Shown: one piece after another, positions 56,179-64,000 of the stretch
Numbering within the stretch: the stretch's first letter is position 1
Layout: every line of letters starts with the position of its first letter
Assembly: GCA_003194525.1 (NCBI GenBank)
Contig: NBIV01000077.1
Span: forward strand, 234,651-298,650
Direction of reading: 5' to 3'
From: Gracilariopsis chorda
Taxonomy: Eukaryota > Rhodophyta > Florideophyceae > Gracilariales > Gracilariaceae
Length of the DNA stretch: 64,000 nt
Position numbers and translations under genes: made by a program
Notes under the pieces: generated by a model
What the model was told of the DNA's origin: nothing
Seen by the model: only the letters and a program-made list of their open reading frames with translations
The model's database searches: none

Positions 56179-56592
56179 ATGCTCCAACTTCTTGATGCGA
56201 GGTATGCATCTAACAGGACAGTGTCACGTATTGCTGTACAGACCCAGCTATTCCGAATGTCGTATAATGGTCAGGATATGTCGGAATATGTCGACCAGTT
56301 TGCCTCCCTATTCTCTCAGCTAGACCGAATGGGGAAGGATGCTGCCATTCCCGATTCCCACAAGGCGCCAATGCTGTTAGCCTCTATTGATCCCAACTGC
56401 TCACTGGAGTCAACGGCTGCGGCACTTCGGACAAAGGACATCTCGGAATTGACATGGGACTACGTGGCCACTACCCTCATAGACGAATACAATGCTCGCC
56501 AAATTGATTCAGTCGGTTCTGCTCATAGTCGCAAACACATGAAGAGCAGAAGTAAGGGCAGTAGCAGTTCAAGTGGACACACCACATCGTGA
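56179..56592 (+). pseudogene. E8 Gag, 5'-deleted
   Basis: Starts at M-L-Q-L-L-D-A-R-Y-A-S-N-R-T-V, i.e. in the middle of Gag, and runs through L-T-W-D-Y-V-A-T-T-L-I-D-E-Y-N-A-R-Q to a stop. Apart from the missing N-terminus it is open. Confidence 0.88.
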
Positions 56593-56733
56593 AGTATTTA
56601 CGACATTGATAGAAGTAAATCAGATCCCAACTCAAACCATGACAACAACGGGCGCGCATATGCTATTGCAGGCAAAAATAGTTATCATTGCAGCTTCTTT
56701 GACAGAAAAGGTCACACGCAGGACCGATGTCAA

Positions 56734-57567
56734 ATGAATCCTGACAATCCAGATAGTAACCTGCCTAAAGCTATCTTGGAGAAACTGAAAACTAGTTCCA
56801 GTCACAAACTCAAGCACTCCGGAAGGTCATCACGAAAGGATTCTAAGATTGAGATCGCTGCAATGTCTGCTGAAAAGTCTGCAGTGGTGCCCCCTGCGTC
56901 TACTTCCATAGAAACCTACGCTGACAGTGGTGCCACATACCACTTCTTCACTTGTCCTTCTGCGTTCGTCCCAAACACATTGGTTGACATACAGCAAAGG
57001 ACAATTGATGTCGCTGACAACACTACGGTCTCTGCTACACAAAAAGGGGATGTAATACTCTATTTTTCGGAGGCTAACCTCAGGTTGACAGATGTACTTC
57101 TAGTCCCGAATTTGGGATACAACTTGGTTTCTGTACGTCGTAAGGCCGATAAAGGCATTCAATCCTTTTTCTGTGCGAATGAGGTTTGTGTTATACACGA
57201 AGATGGGTCAGAGATTGAATGTGGGCAACGTGACATGTCGTCTCGTTTGTACTCTCTGCCATATCCAATTGAGCATAAAGACTTCGTGTCGCGTAGCTAT
57301 GGTGTTAGTGCAGTGTTTCCTGATGTTAGGCGAAATCTCTCGCAGGTTGGAGGAGCGCACGTGTTACATCAGAATATTGGAGGAGTGCATGTGCATATTC
57401 ATAATTTGCATGCAAACATTGCCAAAGAGTACATTGCTCTCCAAGAACCAACCACCAATGGTCTGCAGGGATTGATATTCTCACCTCCCTACACCGCAGA
57501 CCATAATGGCATTGCTGAGCGCATCAATCGCACAGTGGAAGAACCTGCTCGAGCTTTGCTAATTTAG
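56734..57567 (+). pseudogene. E8 protease fused to an integrase fragment
   Basis: Just upstream the knuckle reads C-S-F-F-D-R-K-G-H-T-Q-D-R-C, with Phe for the second Cys. The protease has Y-A-D-S-G-A-T-Y-H-F and L-T-D-V-L-L-V-P-N-L-G-Y-N. After P-Y-P-I-E-H-K-D-F it jumps to I-H-N-L-H-A-N-I-A-K-E-Y-I-A, so the integrase finger and first Asp are deleted and the second Asp is Asn. A-E-R-I-N-R-T-V-E-E follows. The frame ends at a stop. Confidence 0.88.
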
Positions 57568-57600
57568 GCACACTGGCAAGAATACCTATGGCCGTATGCT

Positions 57601-57834
57601 TTGAAATATGATATTTGTATATGCCATAGATCTCTCCACTCTACCAATAGTCTGAATCTATACCATTTGGTGGGTGGTGGTAAGCCGTCGTTGAAGTATG
57701 CTAAAGCGTTTCGATGCGTATCATATATATTGAAAAAGAACCCAGACACCACGTTCAAGTCTCGTCCACTTGAGGGAGTGTACTTGCAGACTCTTGAGCA
57801 TGGTGCTTCCCAGGAGCTTGAGGAGGAGTGTTGA
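57601..57834 (+). pseudogene. E8 integrase end joined to the Pol C-terminus
   Basis: Reads the L-V-G-G-G-K-P-S-L-K-Y-A-K block and Y-L-Q-T-L-E-H-G, then goes straight to Q-E-L-E-E-E-C-stop. RT and RNase H, about 900 codons in E5, are missing at this join near 57,812. Confidence 0.88.
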
Positions 57835-58653
57835 TGTTAGCATATGGTCGAGTGCCTGGTAGTCCTGGGACATCATGGTGCAGCACTTGGAAACAAAGTT
57901 TCATATAACCGAGGGCTGTTTTTGATAGCTGTTTTGCAAAAGCTCATATGCGTGTGTTCTCAAACCCAACGTGAAATGGGCATATGATTGGCTACTGCAT
58001 GTTCTCATATGCAATGCATTGGTGACAAGTGTTGTGCATCGTGTGGGTCATGGGCACGGAACCGGCCACTTGGCATAAGGTGATTGGGCATGATACTTAG
58101 GAATATGTGTGGCTACATCTGGTTTACAGGTACATTCAGGTGTTGCATATGTGCAGTTGTGCAAGTAAGCACGTGCCATGCACGCAACAAACCTAGGGTA
58201 TGTACATGGATGCGGTGGCATGTGAATTTGTGCTTTTTCATAATAATGATGATGCAAGTAAGTGATTACACAGTGCTGTCACATGCGGGCACATTGTTCG
58301 CATGTCTGGTTCACTTGTTGCGCATTGTTGGCTGCTTGGTTCACTTGGTGTGCGTGGTTGTAATGTGTCGTAATGTTGTTATGTATGGTTTTACTAAGCT
58401 GCAATCAGTGTGTGCAACCCTTATTGTGTTATGTTTGATTATGATTGGTAGTATTGGGTGTCCCCACTTAGTGGTGTAGGGTTTTCTTGTACTGTTAATG
58501 CGACGTACATGTGCTATACAAGACTCTGAAGTTGCAGTACCAAGTAAACTCGCCCCCAAGCCTGGCAACGTTCACTTTTTGTGTTCTTTCTTTCTTTCCT
58601 TTTCATTTTCGCCGAAGCCCAACATATTCTATCAACATCATTTCATATCAACA
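57829..58653 (+). repeat. LTR type A between E8 and E9
   Basis: TGTTGATGTTAGCAT to ...ATATCAACA, 825 bp. The TATA box is changed to TATACAAG at 58,515-58,522. It closes E8 and opens E9. Confidence 0.9.
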
Positions 58654-58667
58654 GGTTATGGGCCCAG
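58654..58667 (+). other. Primer-binding site of E9
   Basis: GGTTATGGGCCCAG directly after ...ATATCAACA. Confidence 0.88.
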
Positions 58668-58883
58668 AGCGTCGATATTTGCAGACTTTGCTCCGTTTCA
58701 ACATCTTTTATTTTTGCATGCGCGCGTAAGATCGAGCTGACATCCCGCAAGAGACCAGCAGGGGTTAACTGGTGAAAGCATATCGCGCTTTTGAGTAACC
58801 TCCCTGGGACGTTTCGTACGGATTGAGCACCCTACTCGTGAAGTTTGCGGAGTAGGGCAGGTGGAAGAAAATCGCACCTCGCA

Positions 58884-58920
58884 CCTGGAGAGAGCATCCA
58901 GGGTCCAGGGGTTCAACCCT
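58884..58920 (+). other. Conserved paired hairpins in the leader of E9
   Basis: CCTGG (58,884-58,888) pairs with CCAGG (58,898-58,902); AGGG (58,907-58,910) pairs with CCCT (58,917-58,920). Confidence 0.62.
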
Positions 58921-59314
58921 TAGGGTAGCGGAGGTATTTTCTCCTGTCACTGCGCCGGCTTTTACGAAGTTTCATCTTTTATTTTCTTTTCCGAGTGCGC
59001 TTCAAAGCCACTTGTGAGTATACTCCGGGCGTCGAGGTCCCGAACTCCGCCTGTGATTCGAGTACCAGACGTGTCTGGACGAGCGTTGAGACTTGGTTAC
59101 ACGGTCTGCGCTGGCGCCCTCGCTGTTGAGTGTTGAGAATACTCCACTCCAGTATCACCCTCATAGTGTGACATCCGCTATCGGTCCAAAGCTGCACCTC
59201 TCGAACAGCTCTTTTATCTATTCTGATAGCGATTCTTAGCATCGACTCCCTCACTCTGCTTAATTTCCGTGCATTACTTATTCGTATTTTGGTTACTGAA
59301 CCGCTTCCGGAACC

Positions 59315-60223
59315 ATGTCAGACTCCGAAGTTCAGTCAGAATCCACTTATGGTGTGAAGATCCCGCGCTTCCACGGTAAACGGGGCCAAGATTACACCAT
59401 CTGGCGACACCTTCTACGTGCCGCCTGTCGAATTAAAGGTGTCTGGAATGTTGTCATGTCAAGTTTGGAGGAGTCATCCAGTGCTATAATGACACAAGCG
59501 TCTGGTTCTAGTGCTACCGAGACCCCCTCCCGTATAGTTGCAAAGCACGAAGAGGCATGTGCAATCATCATTTGTGCACTTGGCGATGCCCCACTGCGTG
59601 TTGTTATGGATGCGGATGATGACCCCGGTCTCATGCTTCAGCTACTTGATGCGCAGTATGCATCAAACAGGACAGTCTCTCGTAAAGCAGTGCAAACGCA
59701 GCTGTTCCGAATGTCGTATAACGGCCAAAACATGTCCGAGCATGTGGACCAGTTTGCCTCTCTGTTCTCGCAGCTGGACCGCATGGGCAAGGATGCCGCT
59801 GTATCAGAATCTCACAAGGCAGCCATGCTTCTGGCATCTATTGACCCCAGCTGCTCATTGGAGTCAACTGTAGCAGCACTGAGGACCAAGAAGATTTCAG
59901 ACCTCACATGGGACTACGTGGCGACAACCCTGATTGATGAATATCATGCCCGCCAAATGGGTTCAATCAGTTCTGGTAGAGGTCGCAGTCGCAAGGAGAA
60001 CAGGAACAGGGGTGGTGCCCGTATAAGTGGACACAGCAAATCATCAAATAGTAACGAAAATGATGGTAATGCATCAGATTCAACAACAGTTAATGACCCC
60101 ACTGGTCGTGCATATGCTGCTGGAAGCAAGAACGGGTACCATTGCACCTTCTGTGAGCGCAATGGGCACACTCTAGACCGCTGTCACACGAATCCAGATA
60201 ACCCTGACCACCACTTGCCATAA
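59315..60223 (+). pseudogene. E9 Gag with intact zinc knuckle
   Basis: The 302-residue frame from ATG 59,315 is the most complete Gag in the window: M-S-D-S-E-V, F-H-G-K-R-G, W-R-H-L-L-R-A-A-C-R-I-K-G-V-W, D-D-D-P-G-L-M, L-T-W-D-Y-V-A-T-T-L and the CCHC knuckle Y-H-C-T-F-C-E-R-N-G-H-T-L-D-R-C near residue 275. It ends at a TAA in place of a Lys codon (L-P-K in relatives). It lacks integrase and RT downstream. Confidence 0.9.
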
Positions 60224-60229
60224 GCGATC

Positions 60230-60775
60230 TTGGACCAGCTGAAGCTCAACTCAGTCGAAAAGCCCAAGCGATCCGGGAAGTCATCATGGAAGGCGCCCAA
60301 GGTTGAGATTGCTGGAGTTGCAAGTGAGAAGTCATCAGTGGTACCACCAGTCATTGATTGCATCGACACATTTGCAGACAGTGGTGCTACCTCTCCTTTC
60401 TTCTGTTCTGTATCTGATTTTGTTCCAAACGCACTAATTGACATACCAGATAAGACAATTGAACTAGCGGACAACACCACTGTCACTGCCACCCAACAAG
60501 GAGATGTCACACTACCCTTCTTTGATGTGAACCTCAGGTCGTCTGAAGTACTGCTTGTTCCGAATCTTGGATATAACTTAGTGTCTGTGGGTTGTTTAGC
60601 TGACAAGGGTATCCAATCACTGTTCTGTGGTAAGGAATTACACCTACAACATCAAGATGGGTTTAAGGTTGGACATGGGTCTGGTCATCATCGCCCCGGT
60701 TTATACACCTTGCCCAACCCAATCGCCCGAACGGACATATCAAAGATGCTTTCTGCAACGGACGGCCTCACAAGT
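60230..60775 (+). pseudogene. E9 protease
   Basis: In frame with Gag past the TAA. F-A-D-S-G-A-T-S-P-F-F holds the catalytic Asp; I-E-L-A-D-N-T-T-V and L-V-P-N-L-G-Y-N-L-V-S-V-G follow. It ends at the LTR. Confidence 0.88.
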
Positions 60776-61569
60776 TTCTTGGCAGTAGTACCTGTGCTGT
60801 CACTGAAAACCAAATGTTCCAGGGAGCATGGGCTGTTTTAGAGGGTACCTCTGCAAAAAGCGCATATGCGCGTGTGCGCGAACCCAACGTGAAACCGGCT
60901 TCTCATTGGCTACTGCAAATGTACATATGCAACGTGGTGCGTACAAGTGGTATGGCATAACTGGATCGGTTGGACACACCCACGTGTCCAGCTACTACAG
61001 TGGTCACAGTGTATGTTGTGTGCAGGGGATACTGATGAAGTGGTTGACACCTGGTACAAGTGGTACAGCAGTGGTTGGTACAATGGTAAGGTGCGCATGC
61101 ACTGTCAACAGGTTTACACATGCACGGGTATATTGATGACGTGGGTGTTGTGTGCATTGCCACTTGATGCATTGCCACTTGATGACATGGCACTAACACC
61201 ACAGGTTACGAGCCGACTTACCGTGACGTGTTGACTTACCGTGATGTGTTGGCATGTGCTGGCGTGTGTTGGAGTCGTGAATTTGTGCCTTGTCACGGTC
61301 ATTTGTATGCACGTAACTATTACGGAACGTTGGTGCGTTGGTGTGCGTTGATGTAATGAGGTTGTGCTGAGCTGGCTATGTCATGTTAGATGATGATTGG
61401 TAGTATTGAGTGTCCCTGCTTAGTGGTTTAGGTTTTACTTGTAGTTGGTGTTCCCGCGCAATTCGAGTTTTAGAGTGGTATATAAGATGTGCCTGAAGGA
61501 CCTCCAAGTAAATCCAAGCTAGAGTTGGCGAACTTCCCTTCCATCCCCTCAACTTCCTTTCAACTTTCA
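60776..61569 (+). repeat. LTR type B, 5' LTR of F
   Basis: It matches the solo LTR at 34,808-35,592. The start is mutated (TTCTTGGCAG, where the solo copy has TGTTGGAGAC); the end is CAACTTTCA. GCGCATATGCGC lies at 60,860-60,871 and TATATAAG at 61,479-61,486. Confidence 0.85.
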
Positions 61570-61570
61570 A

Positions 61571-61587
61571 CTGGTTATGGGCCCAGC
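61571..61587 (+). other. Primer-binding site of F
   Basis: CTGGTTATGGGCCCAGC, the longest match in the window to the complement of the initiator tRNA-Met anticodon arm. Confidence 0.88.
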
Positions 61588-62789
61588 CCCGCTGACCGCT
61601 GCCGCTATCCCTTTCCGTATCGTTCGTCTGTCGCCGCTCTCCCTCACTGCCGTTCATCCCTTTCGCTGTTGTTGCCTCTTTCGTCGTTGCGTCGGGTGTC
61701 TTGATCCCCTTGTTGGTCGGTATGGGTCATTCTCCTTTGGTTTGCGTTCCTCCCTGAGGGCGTTGTGGTGGTAGTGGTTCGACGTTTACTTCCTATCGTT
61801 GTTGAGTTGGGCCTTCGTTGTTGCCCGTGTTGTCGATCGCTATCTACTTTGTGTGTGACACTCTCTCTATCTTGTGTTTTGGGATCCCCGAGTCGTTTGT
61901 CGGGTCGTATGCGTGAGGTCGAGTCGGTCTAGTTTCGAAGTCTGGGCTCCGTGATCGTGTGCTCAGCAGTTGTTTGTTTTTCGTGTTTCTTAATCATCGT
62001 CTGGTGTCCAGTGCGACGAGCGGTTGATCCGAGTTACTTTGGGTGATTCCAGGTATCCGGGGACGTGAGCCTGGCGGCTTGAACCAAAGCGGGTGTACTG
62101 TCGAGCAGCTTCCCACCGGTCCATTTGGACAGATAACGGTGACGGTCGTTAAGACCTGGTAAGTTCAGCGGGTGCATCTGTGGACGGGGTGCCGTGGCGT
62201 ACTGCGCTGGTGCGGGTGATTGAATTATTTGTTTTGATCCTGACTGCGTGTCGGGATTCTTGGGCTGTTGCGAAGGTATTCCATAACGAGCTTTTGATCC
62301 GTGCATCTGACCCTTGGGCGTTTGTGCGGGGAGGCGACGTGGCGTAGGCTGACCTCCTTCTTAGGATCAGGCCGCGTGTGACCTTAAGTGGTTGCGCGTT
62401 AGCAGCGTACTTTGGTTGCCATAGTAGCTTCAGTTTAGAGGTCGTGCAAGTTCTTGCAAAAGGCCAGAGAGGGTTATACTTGGTGAAGGCATATCTTGGG
62501 TCATTAACCATCCTCTGGAAGCCTCGTAGAGAGCGACGCATCTTCTCCTTAGACGTAGGAGAGGGAAGACAGAAGAAGACGTCTTGTACCCGGAGCATCT
62601 CGGGGGCCAGGGGTCCGACACCCTAGGGTAGTGGAGGTAGTTTCTCCCGTCAGTGCGCCCGAATTTGAGGTTTTGTTGTTGTTCTTGTCGTTGTTTTTGT
62701 TTTATTGTTGTCGTTGTTGCCATTTTTGTACTACTTAAGTGCCGTAGGTCTTTCATCGCACCTGTGCTGGTTGTTGACATCTACCAAGC
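61588..62789 (+). other. Leader of F
   Basis: About 1.2 kb without a convincing frame. A block near 62,118-62,160 (CACCGG, then CAGATAACGGTG and AAGACCTGG) is shared with the insert at about 30,895-30,945. The last part, 62,440-62,660, is a diverged form of the leader domain of E1-E9. Confidence 0.7.
62589..62624 (+). other. Conserved paired hairpins in the leader of F
   Basis: CCCGG (62,589-62,593) pairs with TCGGG (62,600-62,604) with one G-U pair; AGGG (62,609-62,612) pairs with CCCT (62,621-62,624). Both stems differ in sequence from those of E8 but keep pairing. Confidence 0.62.
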
Positions 62790-63510
62790 ATGGATTCGTT
62801 CGGTGGCATCAAGATTGAAAAGTTGGGCGAGGATAACTTCCATGTATGGAAGCAAAAAGGTTGAGTTGCTGCTTGCACTCAAGAACCTCGATGACCATCT
62901 TGAATCAACCAGGTCTACGGACGATGACGAGTTGTCAGCATGGAAGAAGAAAGACGCCAAGGCCAGGGCTGTTATTGGTCTCAGCATCAGTGATGAGCAT
63001 TTGGACCATGTGAGGGATACCGAGAATGCTGCGGAAATGTGGAAAGCCATTTGCGATGTGTTCCAGCGTAAAAACGCTGCTCAACCGAATCAATGCAAGA
63101 CGTGCCTTCTACACAGCCAAGATGCGAGATGATGAGAAAATGTTACACTTCATCAATCGTGTTCGTCATCTTGCATCCGATCTGAAGAGCATGGACGTAG
63201 TGGTTGAGGAAGAAGACATCGCTATGGCAATCCTATGTGGGCTACCAGACCGCTTCGAAAACCTCATTGTCGCTATTGACACCACGATTGGTGATCGTAA
63301 ACTCGATTTAGAGTTTGTGAAGAGTCGTTTGCTGCAAGAGGAACAGCGAAATGAACGATCGCGCCAAGGAGGAGTCCGGAAGTGACACGGCTTTGGTCGG
63401 TGCGCAGTCACGAAAGAAGTCCATGTGTGCTACTACTGTGGTAAGAAGGGCATATCCAGAGAAACTGTTTCAAGAGACAACGTGACGAAGCTAGCAAAGA
63501 GCAGAGTGCG
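62790..63510 (+). pseudogene. F Gag with zinc knuckle
   Basis: The ATG at 62,790 opens M-D-S-F-G-G. Residues about 20-45 read E-L-L-L-A-L-K-N-L-D-D-H-L, a typical copia Gag helix; later blocks include F-I-N-R-V-R-H-L-A-S-D-L and I-L-C-G-L-P-D-R-F-E-N-L. The knuckle C-Y-Y-C-G-K-K-G-H-I-Q-R-N-C lies at about 63,425-63,470. Frame breaks occur at A runs 62,854-62,858 and 63,070-63,074, and again near 63,350 and 63,420. Confidence 0.85.
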
Positions 63511-63579
63511 CTCCGCAAACCCAGCTGTGCAGACCGATCTCGGCAACGAGAAACGAGGATGTGACAGTGACTCTGACTT

Positions 63580-64000
63580 TGTTTGTTCATTGCGACAGGT
63601 TCTGTGAAGAGAGTATCAGTGACTGGATCATTGACTCTGGTGCCACCGCCCATATGAAGTATGACGAGTCCATGTTTGACAGTTATAGCAAAAAGAGAGT
63701 CTGCGGTGTGAGTATCGGCAATGACTCGAAGCTGGAGTCTCTTGGTCATGGCAGTGTCCACCTCGATCTCGCTGTTGAAGACGTAAGAGCAAGTGCCGGT
63801 TGGGTGAAGTAGTGCACGTACCGGAATTTAGGTATCATCTGCTGTCAGTATCTGCGATGTGTGACCTGGTGCGCGAGTGGTGTTTTGACAAAACCAAAGT
63901 ATGTGTATACAAAGGCAACACCATGATCGCCCAGGGCCGTCGCATCAAAGGACTGTACTACCTATGTACCGCGATTGAAGTACCAGAAGACATGGACAAC
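63580..64000 (+). pseudogene. F protease, cut by the window edge
   Basis: W-I-I-D-S-G-A-T-A-H-M at about 63,625-63,660 is the copia protease site. Then V-S-I-G-N-D-S-K-L-E and G-H-G-S-V follow. After a stop near 63,812 another frame gives V-P-E-F-R-Y-H-L-L-S-V-S and G-L-Y-Y-L, which lead to the GAG-pre-integrase domain. Confidence 0.85.

Larger units (their letters stand above)
54891..58653 (+). mobile_element. Copia element E8: deletion derivative with unlike LTRs
   Basis: It has a type C LTR on the left, PBS, part of a leader, Gag from its middle (56,179), a mutated knuckle, protease, a fragment of integrase, then E-L-E-E-E-C directly and a type A LTR on the right. Reverse transcriptase and RNase H are absent. 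The leader is fused to Gag within GCGTACATATGCTCC (about 56,170). Unlike LTRs at the two ends show that the unit was made by recombination or template switching. Confidence 0.88.
57829..61569 (+). mobile_element. Copia element E9: 5' part, then a type B LTR
   Basis: Type A LTR, PBS, leader with paired hairpins, Gag (59,315-60,223) and protease (60,230 to about 60,775). The coding sequence stops abruptly after M-L-S-A-T-D, where a type B LTR begins. Integrase, RT, RNase H and a polypurine tract are absent. Confidence 0.88.
60776..64000 (+). mobile_element. Copia element F, second family, continues past the window
   Basis: Type B LTR, PBS, a leader of 1.2 kb, then Gag and protease of a family distinct from E1-E9. 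Gag begins M-D-S-F-G-G-I-K-I-E-K-L and follows the classic copia pattern; the protease has W-I-I-D-S-G-A-T-A-H-M. The coding frame is followed in pieces; two of the shifts fall in runs of five A. The window ends inside the region before integrase. Confidence 0.9.

Overview
The window looks like nuclear DNA of a eukaryote, most likely a florideophyte red alga such as Chondrus; the organism is an inference. Three things point there: compact host genes with few, short introns; large blocks of nested Ty1/copia and Ty3/gypsy LTR retrotransposons between them; and a NADPH-oxidase-type flavocytochrome with extra membrane spans inside its NADPH-binding half, an architecture I recall being reported for red algal Rboh proteins. 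No rRNA gene, tRNA gene or CRISPR array was seen.

Layout. Positions 1-9,350 hold old Ty3/gypsy debris: a minus-strand element (gag, protease, start of RT, and an LTR at about 4,711-5,590) and a plus-strand integrase relic at 6,690-7,460. Positions 12,200-19,570 are the host gene island: a secreted metallo-beta-lactamase-fold hydrolase with three exons (12,330-13,581), a secreted Met/Asp-rich protein on the minus strand (14,991-15,854), and the NOX-like oxidase on the plus strand (17,025-19,568). The last two are divergent and share a promoter region with a TATA box for each and four CACGTG palindromes. Positions 19,570-23,460 show nothing recognisable, and a solo LTR of the gypsy family follows (23,460-24,310).

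From 24,400 to the end almost everything is Ty1/copia. I name the copies E1, E2, E3, E4, E7 (left part) and E5, E8, E9, F (right part). Three LTR types recur: A (about 780-840 bp), B (about 790 bp) and C (725 bp). In the left part each element breaks its right-hand neighbour: E1 lies in E2, E2 in E3, E3 in an LTR-A tail, that tail in E4, and E4 in the 3' LTR of E7. Three extra LTRs and one 1,063-bp TG...CA insert sit inside these elements, three of the four with clear 5-bp target duplications (GATAC, GAGTT, TGGGC). E7 and E5 lie head to head as a large inverted repeat and share the same stop codon and frameshift. From 49,039 onward the elements are head to tail with one LTR between successive bodies: C, E5, C, E8, A, E9, B, F.

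Shared mechanics of the copia copies. Most have a primer-binding site GGTTATGGGCCCAG, complementary to the anticodon arm of initiator tRNA-Met, which indicates half-tRNA priming. Their 5' leaders carry a double hairpin with compensating base changes. The pol frame ends in E-L-E-E-E-C-stop, where the purine-rich codons are the polypurine tract and Cys-stop (TGT TGA) are the first six bases of the 3' LTR. All copies seen in full are broken by stops, frameshifts or deletions; F runs off the window edge.
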